Positions 1 to 8,680 of a stretch of DNA of 26,111 nt are shown piece by piece. The first letter of the stretch is position 1. Each line of letters begins with the position of its first letter. This stretch comes from an uncultured Dysgonomonas sp. (GTDB taxonomy: Bacteria; Bacteroidota; Bacteroidia; Bacteroidales; Dysgonomonadaceae): the NCBI GenBank assembly GCA_937995835.1, contig CALKIV010000055.1, forward strand, positions 1-26,111, read 5' to 3'. The position numbers and the translations under genes are program-made. The notes under the pieces are model-generated. The model worked only from the letters and a program-made list of their open reading frames with translations, did not search any database and had not been told where the DNA came from.

Positions 1-3
1 CTC

Positions 4-23
4 TTTAATCCCGAAAGATTAAA
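4..23. other. Short perfect hairpin beside tRNA-Ala
   Basis: A 7-bp perfect stem (TTTAATC/GATTAAA) encloses the 6-base loop CCGAAA, nine bases past the 3' end of tRNA-Ala on the minus strand. No T-run follows it within the visible bases on that strand, so it is not a convincing terminator. It may be an RNA processing or spacer structure. The window ends here, so what lies downstream (23S rRNA would be expected if this is an rRNA spacer) cannot be seen. Confidence 0.35.
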
Positions 24-31
24 AATAATTG

Positions 32-105
32 TGGAGAATAACGGATTCGAACCGTTGACCCCCTGCGTGCAAGGCAGGTGCTCTAGCCAGCTGAGCTAAT
101 CCCCC
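32..105 (-). tRNA. tRNA-Ala (anticodon TGC)
   Basis: The minus strand reads GGGGGAT for the acceptor 5' arm, then a D-arm, an anticodon stem CCTGC/GCAGG around loop CTTGCAC with anticodon TGC, a T-arm with GGTTCGAATCC, and the acceptor 3' arm ATTCTCC plus discriminator A73. The acceptor pairs over 7 bp with two G-U pairs. No CCA is encoded. This tRNA-Ala, paired with tRNA-Ile(GAT), is the type normally found in the 16S-23S spacer of Bacteroides rRNA operons. Here the complete tRNA-Ile is nearly 26 kb upstream on the same strand. A promoter-like sequence at 326-356 points at this gene. Confidence 0.97.
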
Positions 106-153
106 GTTTTAAGTTACTATCATAAATCACTCCTGATCTCTAAATAACTTACT

Positions 154-177
154 TTGGTAGTCCCAGGCAGAGTTGAA
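154..177 (-). repeat. Displaced 3' end of tRNA-Ile (24-bp att-like direct repeat, left copy)
   Basis: These 24 bases are identical to 25909-25932, the 3' end of the complete tRNA-Ile. They cover part of the T-loop, the T-stem 3' arm, the acceptor 3' arm, the discriminator, CCA (155-157 on the minus strand) and two bases beyond. Identity stops sharply on both sides. The fragment is in the same orientation as the intact gene and lies 48 bp upstream of tRNA-Ala. A truncated tRNA 3' end across an island from the whole tRNA is the usual trace of tyrosine-recombinase integration into a tRNA gene. No integrase is visible, so the mechanism is inferred. Confidence 0.85.
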
Positions 178-325
178 TATCAATAAAAAGGATCAAACAC
201 TACCTTCATTCACTAGACTTCATCAGCTTAGCTTCCTTTGTTCCCGAATAATATAAATCAAATTTACTCAAGACTTTATCTCTTGCTCATTCTCTTTAAA
301 CACCCTCTCTCCTAGAAAGCGAGTG

Positions 326-356
326 CAAAGATAGAGGTTTTTATTTACCACACAAA
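326..356 (-). promoter_or_regulatory. Bacteroides-type promoter directed toward tRNA-Ala
   Basis: On the minus strand TTTG (353-356) is followed by exactly 19 bases and then TATCTTTG (326-333). This fits the Bacteroidota housekeeping consensus of TTTG at -33 and TAnnTTTG at -7. The start site should fall near 318, giving a leader of about 210 bases that crosses the tRNA-Ile fragment and enters tRNA-Ala. The promoter lies inside the inserted segment, so it could replace expression lost when the tRNA-Ile/tRNA-Ala unit was split. Its activity is inferred from sequence only. Confidence 0.72.
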
Positions 357-426
357 GAAAACAAGATCTTTTTTCTACTTTTTTTTCAATCAACACTCTA
401 AGTTAGATCACACATTACTCACAAGA

Positions 427-449
427 AACTATCAAACAACACTTTGCAA
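427..449. repeat. Copy A of a short intergenic element shared with the susC regulatory region
   Basis: The sequence AACTATC, then four extra bases, then AACACTTTGCAA matches 21343-21361 with only that 4-base insertion (19 identical bases, same strand). AGATCAC also precedes both copies. One copy is beyond the end of the operon and the other is upstream of susC. It might be a regulator site or a diverged duplication. Chance similarity in AT-rich DNA is possible. Confidence 0.35.
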
Positions 450-480
450 GTATATTTCATAAGACAAAATTAAATCAAAT

Positions 481-507
481 ATATTCTTCTTTTATGAAAA
501 AGAATAT
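481..507. terminator. Hairpin downstream of the PUL operon (weak terminator candidate)
   Basis: An 8-bp perfect stem (ATATTCTT/AAGAATAT) encloses an 11-base loop, a little over 200 bp beyond the stop codon of the last operon gene. On the minus strand it is followed by an AT-rich but not uniform T tract (ATTTGATTTAAT). It is AU-only apart from one pair, so termination would be weak. Confidence 0.3.
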
Positions 508-534
508 GGTTTAAATCAAAACACCTAACTACAG

Positions 535-560
535 GCTAAATATATTACTCGATATTTAGC
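535..560. terminator. Hairpin downstream of the PUL operon (possible terminator)
   Basis: A 9-bp perfect stem (GCTAAATAT/ATATTTAGC) encloses an 8-base loop, about 150 bp beyond the last stop codon of the operon. The plus strand continues with TTTT. The minus strand, on which the operon is read, lacks a T-run. It is the best candidate for stopping the operon transcript or stabilizing its 3' end, but it is not a textbook minus-strand terminator. Confidence 0.4.
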
Positions 561-712
561 TTTTACAACTTATAGAATCTAAAGTTTTCTGATCACTCGA
601 AACCTCTCATCTAATCTTCATGAGCAAGGTGGAACAAAGAGTATCGTGTCATAAGATAGCAAGTGTATGTGTATGGAGTACTAATTTAGTTAACTTAAAA
701 TAAAGATCTGAT

Positions 713-2632
713 TTAATGGTCTGAATTTATTGCAGACTCTATCTCCGACAAATATTTTATGTCGAGTTCTTTTGGTTCCATTTTAAGTCCTATAATTGTT
801 GCAATCTTCTTTTCAAACGTAAAATTATTATCTCCACGCCTTTCAGGCCTGCGAGGAGCATATCGTCGACATAACTCTGCGAGTATTTTATCATAGTAGG
901 TTATCAACTCCAAGTGCACTAAGCATTCACTTCTCTTGTCTATGCCAGTCGTATTTTTCACTCTTTCTTTATTATACTTATCGTCGAACATATAACCACT
1001 TTCATAAAATGCAAGTGCAGCATTTAAGAATGCTATCTGACGATGCACTAGCTCTCTATGGATAAAAGCACTAGCAATTATATCAGTAAGGTAAGGTGCA
1101 GCTTGAGCTGTCTTCTTCTTTGCATTGAGAGCTGAATTAACTGCACGATCAGCATTTTCAATCATGATATTCATTATTTCGGGTGGAGTTAATTTATTCT
1201 CTACTTTCCATATTTTCTCACGGCTCTTCAAAACAGTTGTTCCTTGTAATACAGCATTGACATACTCAGGAATACCAACTGCATCTCTTCTGATAAATTC
1301 CATTCCGTTAATAGCATCAGGATTATCTTGTAACATCCAAAAACGGTAGTTCTGCAAGCCTCCAGGTGTTAAGCCATCACCTTGCCAAAACCAAGCAGGC
1401 ATTAATTTTATGAAATTTTCTTGAGCTATAGCCACGGCATTCAAACTATGCAATATATCTTGTGCTCCTTCTTTATAATGTTTTTCAAGAAAAATAATTG
1501 CTTCATCGTTCGATAATTGATCCCCTTTAATGGCTCTGCCCACTGTTTCTTGCGTTAAGAGTCGTATGGGATTTGTGTTACTGTCATTTCCTTTTGTCAT
1601 GAAATCCTGATAAACCACCCCTGAAAACCTGTTCGCTTTGATATTACAAAATGTGGTGTTTACTACATCGCTGCTATACCAATATAATGGATGAGGGTGC
1701 TCTGCATCAAAGACCAACATATCAACAACAACACTATAACCCATTTCTTGCAAAACTTTACCCCAAGGAGGACAGTTCACCACCGGTTGGTCGTATCCTC
1801 CGTATTTTACAGAGATAACCAGATCTTTCTTAGGTATTTCAAGACGTTCTAAAACTTCTTGTTTTACATACCAGTCACGTATTCCAAAAAACACAGATCC
1901 TCTCCTCTTTTGTTTTAGCAAAGCGTACAAGATATTGCAGTAATCGATAAAATTGTCATCTGTCTTCTCATATAATATGCAGTCTTTCCATGAACCCCAA
2001 TCATCCGCCTTTATTTTATCTAAATCCAAAGTCCAAGCAGCTTCGGCATAAGCATTTAAAAAACCATCTAACTCGGGCAATATATCTAATGTCTTCTCAG
2101 TTGAATAAAGAAAGAAATTCTTAAACTCATCTTCACTCCATTGTTGATGGGGTACAACTCCCTGTTCAGCAGATATGGTTTTGTTATAAATATCATTTTG
2201 ATGGGCACTTTTTAGAAAATGATTGAACATATTGTTTGGATTCAATTTTTCTTGATGAGCTCTCCAATAGTTATATGGAGCATAGTGTGAATATGAACGA
2301 GACACTATATATTCAATTCCTTTCGATTTAGCATAACGCATATTTTCTCTCATCACCTCAACGTTGACTACTATTTGCCTTGCGTCTAGACTTTTAGCTT
2401 CTGGGTATGGAGTATTTTCGTAATCAACAAAAAAAGATGGCATGAATTTATAAGTCCCAATTGATATTACATTAAATCCCTTTGCGATTATCTGGTCCAC
2501 CTGAGCATGTACCTCTTTCGTCTTTCTCGGATCGACCCATTGCCCCTCACTAACTGCTGCGATACGATATTGCATTGTCTGTCCGAATAAAATGGCAGGA
2601 TACAACAGCATAATAAGAATGATTTTTTTCAT
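713..2632 (-). CDS. Secreted protein with probable TIM barrel, putative glycoside hydrolase of unassigned family
   Basis: 639 residues, starting with a signal peptide (MKKIILIMLLYPAILFGQ) that lacks a lipobox, so probably periplasmic. I do not recognise the family. Residues about 50-345 alternate hydrophobic strands and helices as in a TIM barrel (FNVISIG, GIEYIVSRSYS, LDGFLNAYAEAAW, SVFFGIRDW, DLVISVKYGG, YSVVVDML, FSGVVYQDF). E197 in AYAEAAW and the acidic residues at the ends of later strands are possible catalytic residues. The C-terminal 250 residues appear helical. It resembles alpha-glucuronidase-type proteins only in general layout. It is the last gene of the operon, 3 bp after the second GH2 gene, so it is very probably co-translated and acts on the same glycan. 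It could be a new or rare glycosidase family. Confidence 0.6.
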   Translation of the reverse strand: MKKIILIMLLYPAILFGQTMQYRIAAVSEGQWVDPRKTKEVHAQVDQIIAKGFNVISIGTYKFMPSFFVDYENTPYPEAKSLDARQIVVNVEVMRENMRYAKSKGIEYIVSRSYSHYAPYNYWRAHQEKLNPNNMFNHFLKSAHQNDIYNKTISAEQGVVPHQQWSEDEFKNFFLYSTEKTLDILPELDGFLNAYAEAAWTLDLDKIKADDWGSWKDCILYEKTDDNFIDYCNILYALLKQKRRGSVFFGIRDWYVKQEVLERLEIPKKDLVISVKYGGYDQPVVNCPPWGKVLQEMGYSVVVDMLVFDAEHPHPLYWYSSDVVNTTFCNIKANRFSGVVYQDFMTKGNDSNTNPIRLLTQETVGRAIKGDQLSNDEAIIFLEKHYKEGAQDILHSLNAVAIAQENFIKLMPAWFWQGDGLTPGGLQNYRFWMLQDNPDAINGMEFIRRDAVGIPEYVNAVLQGTTVLKSREKIWKVENKLTPPEIMNIMIENADRAVNSALNAKKKTAQAAPYLTDIIASAFIHRELVHRQIAFLNAALAFYESGYMFDDKYNKERVKNTTGIDKRSECLVHLELITYYDKILAELCRRYAPRRPERRGDNNFTFEKKIATIIGLKMEPKELDIKYLSEIESAINSDH

Positions 2633-2635
2633 ATA

Positions 2636-5629
2636 TCAATATTCTTTTGAGATTGATAAACTTAACATATTCAATACCACTTGCACTGCTGTTTCATCGT
2701 ATCTAACCCCATATAAACCATCTGTTCCATAATTCTCACTCAAACGTCCAGCAGTGAGTAGCTGTGAAATAACTAACTTCCCTTTATCCTTACCAAAATC
2801 AATTAGTACTACAGGGGTACGAGTCAGATTTTTTCCGGCATCAGCCAACACTATAAGATTCTCGGCTACTCTATTCTTTGCTTTTTTATACTCTGAATTT
2901 AAATTCTTTGTTTTTATTGGTGTATTCGGGTTAATGGAACTAGCTAAAGCTGGAGCATCCTCTACAAGTAATACGACCTTAGCCCTCAACTTTTTCTGCA
3001 GCTCTATATCTCTAGGATTAGTAGAAAACTCATAGAAGCCCTGCAATTCAAATGCATAATAATCACTTGCTCTGATTTTTTCAGGATCTGCTCCTCTTGC
3101 TTCCCATTGACGGATAAAAGCATCCTGATTTAATCCTGATATTTCTATATCGGCAGCCGGAACTGTCAATCCTCCACGCCAACCATTCCACATACCGGAG
3201 TAGTGCATAGGTAATTTGTCGTATAGCAAACTATTTCTTCTATTTGCAAAAAAATGAGTTTCAGGCTCTGCTTCTTCCTTAAAGGTTAATACAATACCGC
3301 CAAACAAATTATAATTAGTAACAATAGGGTCAGTTATTCTAGCAACTCCCTGCAATGGGCCTAGATCGTTGCGATCTACTGGATACCCCTGCCCTAAATT
3401 CCGTTCCCCAACATCTAACATAACAACCGAGATGCCCTTCCCTATTGCATCCTCTATACAATTGATTATTTTATTATTTCCGGCAGTTAATTTATCCCAT
3501 GATTTTCGAGAAATCAGAACCGTATTCGTATCCTCATCTTCAAGCTTAGATAAGCTTAGTCCTTGTTCCTTTGCAAAACTTAGAAGCTCTGATTCAAAAT
3601 CGGGTATATAAATATTTGTTTTTTTCAATTCTTCATCAACCGTAGCCTTATAGGTCCGAATTTCCCAATCAGATTCCACTGGATACTTTACAGCCGTAGG
3701 TGGATTTGCTAGTTTTGCTTTTATTACATAGCTCCCAACTTTATTGGGCAATCGTATCTTCGAACTTAAGATTTTAGTTGAAAAAGCTTCTACTTTTTGC
3801 TCTAAACTCTGCTCTAGATATATTTTAGATGCCCGATCCTCAATTGTCACATGCACATTCAACAATTCGTCGTTATCTGTATCATTAAATAAGTGAATTG
3901 GAAGTATTACTTCTGAACCTGGCGCAAAATTCACATCCCAGATATTGAGACTTACTGATAAAGGAGACCATAATGGGGTTAAGGCATTCCATACTGATTT
4001 TGGATTTCCCTCTTGCAGTTTACCCATAAACCAAGTGTTGCCATCTTCCCAACTGCTAAGCATACAGAATGGAGAAACTCCGGCTGCACCTATGCGTCTC
4101 CAATACTCTCCTATTTTTCCATTAGAGAGAGCAAGGTGCTTCAGTCGTCTTTCTCTACTGTGATTATGCCCAAGGAAACGCATATAACTTTCAGGTATAG
4201 ACTTATAACCTCCCATATCTCCTTTTTCATCTAGATAATTACCACCGAATTCGTCTACCATTATTGCTTTGTCAAATTGCTCATAACTGTCATAATACAA
4301 ACCTAGATTTTCAAAAAGGCTCCACCAATATTTATGTATATGCGTCACATCTCTTTCTGACAAGACTAAAGATGGGTAATCTGGAAGTACATCGTTTAAT
4401 GCATCCCATACTGTTTCTAACTGATCACCCTCCGTTTCATTGTAAGGGTGATATATAGCGACAGAAGGATGTTTCATTGCTAATGTTAGCCATTGTCCAT
4501 ATTGTTCTACACAACTTTCCTTAGTTGCAGGCATTCCATGGAAAAAGCTCCATTCGTACTGAACCAACAATCCATATTTATCACACAAGTCTAACAATCT
4601 CTCTGGAGGCACCCCTAAGTGAAAACGTATATAGTTAGCCCCATGTTCTTTTAACCGTTGTATTATATTTTCAGTAAACCAAGAAGCGTCATAACCTAGT
4701 GTTCGTCCTTCTTCAGAGCGCACCCATCTATGCCAAACGACTGTTCCTCCTCTAAGTTTACAAGGCTTTCCGTTCAGGTAGAATTGTTTTTCTTTTACAG
4801 AAAACTCTTTAACACCTAGATTTACTTCAGATTTATCGATTATCTTTTTTCCTGAATACAAACTTACAGACAGTCTGTATAGATTAGGATTGTCTGGAGA
4901 CCATTCTGTTAAGACGTCTTTATATGAAATCTCAACTTCGTTTATCCCTGACACAAAAGGCTTGGTTTCAGATAGTAATTTTGTTCCACGATAATCGTAG
5001 ATATCAATTACGCTAGACAACGAATTATTTGGCTCCATCTTTAGCTCTTCTACAGAATATTTCACTTTCAGTTTTTTAGCCTCAAAATTTGAAGATGAAA
5101 TAATCTTTTCTATACGATACTTGCCGTGCAAATGTAAAATAACATCGTCCCACAAGGAGGAAGAAATATTTGATCTCCATTGGTCTGCAACAGGAATATA
5201 TGATGCATCCTCCGGACTCACCTTATTTAGTGGGGCCAATGCTATTTCTATTGCGACTTGCTTGCCTGATTTTATATTTTTGTGATCCAATAAATGAAAG
5301 GTTGTAGCCATTCCTCCATTTTTTTTAGAAACAAGTTTTCCATCAACATAAACTTCTGGCTGAAAACGTGCTCCTTTTAATTCTAGAGTTGCATACTCCC
5401 AATGTCCAGCAGGCAACTGTAGTATTTTTTTATACCACAGCTGTTGTGCATTGATCTTTGCCGGATCAGTTACAATTCCGGGAACTTCTACTTCTCTATC
5501 ATAAACTCTATTTTCACCAACAAGCCATCTTCCGTTCAGGTTGACAGAGAACTGCTCCTGACTCCAGAGAATTTGTCCTATCCAGAAAAAAAGGAAGCAA
5601 CATAGTATAGATTTATGGGAATATTTCAT
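2636..5629 (-). CDS. GH2 family glycoside hydrolase with extended C-terminal region
   Basis: 997 residues with a signal peptide ending near LWSQ (about residue 24). The jelly-roll sugar-binding domain (about 27-170) contains WYKK and the VYVDGKLV-type strand. An immunoglobulin-like domain follows (about 170-280). The TIM barrel (about 285-560) has the GH2 acid/base in HPYNETEGD (E398) and the nucleophile in MVDEFGGNY (E460). Both glutamates of this retaining family are present. Beyond about 580 are beta-sandwich regions and an alpha/beta segment (about 740-800) like the amidotransferase-like domains seen in some large GH2 and GH42 proteins. Family members cleave beta-galactosides, beta-glucuronides, beta-mannosides and others; specificity cannot be read here. 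It is preceded by a 125-bp gap and followed after 3 bp by the last gene. Confidence 0.9.
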   Translation of the reverse strand: MKYSHKSILCCFLFFWIGQILWSQEQFSVNLNGRWLVGENRVYDREVEVPGIVTDPAKINAQQLWYKKILQLPAGHWEYATLELKGARFQPEVYVDGKLVSKKNGGMATTFHLLDHKNIKSGKQVAIEIALAPLNKVSPEDASYIPVADQWRSNISSSLWDDVILHLHGKYRIEKIISSSNFEAKKLKVKYSVEELKMEPNNSLSSVIDIYDYRGTKLLSETKPFVSGINEVEISYKDVLTEWSPDNPNLYRLSVSLYSGKKIIDKSEVNLGVKEFSVKEKQFYLNGKPCKLRGGTVVWHRWVRSEEGRTLGYDASWFTENIIQRLKEHGANYIRFHLGVPPERLLDLCDKYGLLVQYEWSFFHGMPATKESCVEQYGQWLTLAMKHPSVAIYHPYNETEGDQLETVWDALNDVLPDYPSLVLSERDVTHIHKYWWSLFENLGLYYDSYEQFDKAIMVDEFGGNYLDEKGDMGGYKSIPESYMRFLGHNHSRERRLKHLALSNGKIGEYWRRIGAAGVSPFCMLSSWEDGNTWFMGKLQEGNPKSVWNALTPLWSPLSVSLNIWDVNFAPGSEVILPIHLFNDTDNDELLNVHVTIEDRASKIYLEQSLEQKVEAFSTKILSSKIRLPNKVGSYVIKAKLANPPTAVKYPVESDWEIRTYKATVDEELKKTNIYIPDFESELLSFAKEQGLSLSKLEDEDTNTVLISRKSWDKLTAGNNKIINCIEDAIGKGISVVMLDVGERNLGQGYPVDRNDLGPLQGVARITDPIVTNYNLFGGIVLTFKEEAEPETHFFANRRNSLLYDKLPMHYSGMWNGWRGGLTVPAADIEISGLNQDAFIRQWEARGADPEKIRASDYYAFELQGFYEFSTNPRDIELQKKLRAKVVLLVEDAPALASSINPNTPIKTKNLNSEYKKAKNRVAENLIVLADAGKNLTRTPVVLIDFGKDKGKLVISQLLTAGRLSENYGTDGLYGVRYDETAVQVVLNMLSLSISKEY

Positions 5630-5754
5630 AAAATATCATTTAGTCTTTTTAAGTTAACAGAATTGAAAACCGGCAACAACTAACTACATATTGCCATCAA
5701 GTAGAATAATTTCCTCTATCGATTGTGTCTTTCTGAGATTGAACTACTTCTGTT

Positions 5755-7194
5755 CTATTTTTTCGCTTCTTCCAAAGCCTTCCTCACTGCGTCTGAGCCT
5801 ATAACAGCACCTTTGGGGAGAATACGTTCCTTACCGAAAGCATACATATTTTCAGCTGGTTCAATGTTTACTTTTGATTCGTCATATTGACCTTTTTTGT
5901 CTTTAATCAATGAATCATCAAGACCAAAATTTTGTGCCACAAAACCATACATTGCAATACGCTTTGAAGGACCATAGTCATGACCTTCTTCTCCCAGATG
6001 AGTGTTTTGTACTTTACTTTCTTCTCCGTAAAGAGAATAAATATGTTTTAGATAGGGATACTCAAGTGTAGGAACACTAGAAGTCCAATCATTACCATCA
6101 GATATTACCAATTGGGGGTGTGGAGCACATAATGCTGCGATTTCGGCATTATTAGTCGAGATAGCATTATCTATTTCATGTATAGGCATACCACTTTCAC
6201 ATGGGCAGCCTCCATAAAAATGACTAGATACCATAACTGTAGGGACACTTAGAGTTATGCGCTCGTCTAAAGCTGCTAACAAAAAAGCTTGAGTTCCACC
6301 TCCAGAAGCCCCTGTAATACCCACTTTTGTTTGGTCAACGTAAGGCAAAGTGAAGAAATAGTCTAAAATTCTCATGCCATTCAAAGTTTGCATGGTTGGT
6401 GCAAGACCTGTTCTATGTTCTTTAAGAGGCACTTGCAATGTACTTTCACCCCAAGCAAACATATCGTAACTAAAAACGATTACTCCCATACGAGCTAACA
6501 TAGCACAACGATACTGCTGATCTGCACGATACCTTCCCCGTTCATTTGGAATAGATTTGTCTATTTTGTTGTAAAAATGTCCATGAGGAGACAACATTGC
6601 TGCCAATTTGCTCTTTTTATTAATATCGGAAGGTTTGTATAAAGATCCACATGTGTAAACCCCTGGAAGCACCTCTAAATATATGTTCTCGACAGTATAT
6701 CCATCATACCTCCGCTTATTTGTTACTTTGGGATTAAGTGGCGTTTTCTGAGGCATTGGTGACAAACCTATATTCTTCATGATGCTTTCACGAACAATTG
6801 ATTTTCGCTTCTCCCAATCTGTAAGATTTGAGCTGATTTTTTTCAGCTCGTTTAGATGCGCTTCTCCTTCTAAATGTTTTTTGCGAAAGTATTCATAAGA
6901 TATTAAACTATAGTTTCTCTCCCCTTCTTTCTTATAAGCCAAATTCAAAGGCTTTAGTATATTATCAAGTGTTACATCAATGCCTATAAAAGAGAATTTC
7001 CAATCAGCAGAAGTCACTACTGTTTCAGGATTTATTTTCTTTTCGTCATAAGTTATTTTCACATCATAGCGTTGCTCCACTTTTTCCAAGACTTCACACA
7101 AAGGTTTATCATACACCTCTGACGGAGTCTGTGCCTTAACAGCAAGAGTAAGTAACATGCTTGAACATAATACGAATGATTTAAGGATATTCAT
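5755..7194 (-). CDS. STN domain fused to alpha/beta-hydrolase esterase
   Basis: 479 residues with a signal peptide ending near VKAQ. Residues about 28-98 look like an STN domain (PLCEVLEKVEQ, then VTLDNILKPLNLAYK), a module normally found at the start of TonB-dependent transducers and secretins. Residues about 160-440 form an alpha/beta hydrolase related to acetylxylan esterase and other carbohydrate esterases. They contain an oxyanion segment SPHGHF, nucleophile elbow GASGGG (S297), an acid in ISDGND (D366 or D369), and EEGHDYG (H405). The likely role is removal of acetyl, methyl or similar ester groups from the glycan in the periplasm. It follows the GH28-like pair after 14 bp. The fusion could anchor the enzyme near envelope complexes, which is inference only. 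Confidence 0.82.
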   Translation of the reverse strand: MNILKSFVLCSSMLLTLAVKAQTPSEVYDKPLCEVLEKVEQRYDVKITYDEKKINPETVVTSADWKFSFIGIDVTLDNILKPLNLAYKKEGERNYSLISYEYFRKKHLEGEAHLNELKKISSNLTDWEKRKSIVRESIMKNIGLSPMPQKTPLNPKVTNKRRYDGYTVENIYLEVLPGVYTCGSLYKPSDINKKSKLAAMLSPHGHFYNKIDKSIPNERGRYRADQQYRCAMLARMGVIVFSYDMFAWGESTLQVPLKEHRTGLAPTMQTLNGMRILDYFFTLPYVDQTKVGITGASGGGTQAFLLAALDERITLSVPTVMVSSHFYGGCPCESGMPIHEIDNAISTNNAEIAALCAPHPQLVISDGNDWTSSVPTLEYPYLKHIYSLYGEESKVQNTHLGEEGHDYGPSKRIAMYGFVAQNFGLDDSLIKDKKGQYDESKVNIEPAENMYAFGKERILPKGAVIGSDAVRKALEEAKK

Positions 7195-7208
7195 AATGTT
7201 GAATTTTG

Positions 7209-8654
7209 CTATTTTATTTCAATACTAGAGTTCGTCACTTTAATCTGAGCTTCACTCAAAGATGAAACTTTCTTATTCTCTATATGTAAATTTTCAATGC
7301 GGACATTAATTAAGCCTTTAGCTTCAGATTTTATTTCTGACATTCTCGGAAAAGAATTTTCGAAAAAACAATCTTTTATCAAAACATCCTTTATCATTCC
7401 TAGCTTACTGTCTTTATTTCGTTTCTGAACGACGATATTTATACCACATCGTTTTGCATCTGGATAATTATATTCAAATCGATTATTTATATAACGGATA
7501 TTTTCAAGGGTTGCTCCATCAGAAACATATAGTGCCATCCCTCTATCAGATTCTATCACATCGTTATCTTCGAATAATATATTTTTCATCAAGAGCCCTC
7601 GCGTTTCTGTTCCAACTTTCAGTGATGACTTTTTTGTTAAGAAGAGACAACCTCTTACAGTTATATCTTCTACATCTTGCATATAACCGGATGTTTTTGT
7701 GATTTTTATGGCAACATTATCATCACTGCAATAAGCAAAACAATTTTCAATAAGTACTCGCTTAGAGGCATCTGGATCAAAGCCATCAGTATTACTTAAT
7801 TCAATGTCATTCATTAGTTTTACAGCATTGAACGACACGTCTTCGGAGCATAAAATTTGAGTATTCCAAGATCCCGGGTCTTTAAACATCAATCCTTCAA
7901 TATATACATTCTTCGATCTGAAGATCATCATCAGGCGCATCCGCGCTTCATCTCCATATCGTGTGCGCAGAACTTTACCATTTCCATTAATATTTCCTGC
8001 TCCACAAATCTTCACATTTTCTGCATCTTTGATGTAAATAAAACGCTTCGTTCCTAAATCATCAGTCGGATAATATCTCTTTATATCACTGGTGTCAGCA
8101 ATAATTGTGGCATCCTCATCCAAGAACAGATGAGTATTGCTACCAATAGTTAAAGGAAAGGTTTTATAATCTCCCTTAGGGAAATATAATACAGCACCCG
8201 ATCCAGAGGCGTTTTCCAACGCCTTCTGAATCTGAGTTGTCATATTTTCCTGACCCGTATTATCGATACCTAGATCAACTATATTAATTATAGGTTTGTC
8301 TGTTGGTAAAGAATAAGGCTCATCTGCAAAAATGAAAAATTTATGCTTTTTATTGAGGCGCAACATATAAACTCCAGGCTCATATAATGCTACAGAAACT
8401 GTATTTTGAATCTGATTTACTTCTGACACCTTCCCTTTGGGAAACACTTCTACACTTTCAGTATTCTCTCCCTTGAGTGTAACATATGCTGTCACTTTGT
8501 TCTGGAAAGGAAACTTCACGTAGTGATATCCTTTATAAGCCTGTACGGGTATTTTTCCGTCAGTATTACTAAAAACGAAATCTGGTGTTTGCCCTAACAA
8601 CGAGACACTTAGTAGCAGAGCTAAAATAACGATTACGAAATATTTCATTTTCAT
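7209..8654 (-). CDS. GH28-like parallel beta-helix glycosidase (tandem paralogue 1)
   Basis: 481 residues with a signal peptide ending near LLGQ. Residues about 22-110 form a beta-sandwich-like N-terminal region. From about 123 a right-handed beta-helix begins with a pectate-lyase-3-type entry (VDLGIDNTG). GH28 signatures are NTDG (288-291) and SDDN (D311, D312), so the three catalytic aspartates are present. The usual Gly-His-Gly segment is absent, and at that position the protein has KVGTET (346-351). GH28 enzymes are inverting hydrolases of galacturonan and rhamnogalacturonan, so an exo-acting uronic-acid hydrolase is the best guess. It shares long blocks with the neighbouring gene at 8681 (NTDGFDPDASK, IENCFAYC, ILFEDNDVIE), pointing to tandem duplication. 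No lipobox, so probably periplasmic. Confidence 0.85.
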   Translation of the reverse strand: MKMKYFVIVILALLLSVSLLGQTPDFVFSNTDGKIPVQAYKGYHYVKFPFQNKVTAYVTLKGENTESVEVFPKGKVSEVNQIQNTVSVALYEPGVYMLRLNKKHKFFIFADEPYSLPTDKPIINIVDLGIDNTGQENMTTQIQKALENASGSGAVLYFPKGDYKTFPLTIGSNTHLFLDEDATIIADTSDIKRYYPTDDLGTKRFIYIKDAENVKICGAGNINGNGKVLRTRYGDEARMRLMMIFRSKNVYIEGLMFKDPGSWNTQILCSEDVSFNAVKLMNDIELSNTDGFDPDASKRVLIENCFAYCSDDNVAIKITKTSGYMQDVEDITVRGCLFLTKKSSLKVGTETRGLLMKNILFEDNDVIESDRGMALYVSDGATLENIRYINNRFEYNYPDAKRCGINIVVQKRNKDSKLGMIKDVLIKDCFFENSFPRMSEIKSEAKGLINVRIENLHIENKKVSSLSEAQIKVTNSSIEIK

Positions 8655-8680
8655 TGATTTATATGTAGAACCTATTATTT

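Larger units (their letters stand above)
106..712. other. Non-coding island flank between tRNA-Ala and the PUL
   Basis: About 600 bp without a credible gene. 106-153 looks like native spacer between tRNA-Ile and tRNA-Ala. 154-177 is the tRNA-Ile 3' fragment. 326-356 is a minus-strand promoter. 427-449 is a short element also found in the susC regulatory region. 481-507 and 535-560 are hairpins downstream of the last PUL gene. I see no remnant of an integrase, transposase or mobilization gene, and no further tRNA. Confidence 0.8.

Noticed and set aside
269..310. rRNA-type boxA antitermination sequence (TGCTCATTCTCTTTAAAC)
   Set aside because: The resemblance is on the plus strand, while rRNA-type transcription here would be on the minus strand, and the match is loose.
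5630..5754. Promoter or terminator in the 125-bp gap between the esterase and second GH2 gene
   Set aside because: No TAnnTTTG box and only a 5-bp stem without a T-run were found on the minus strand.
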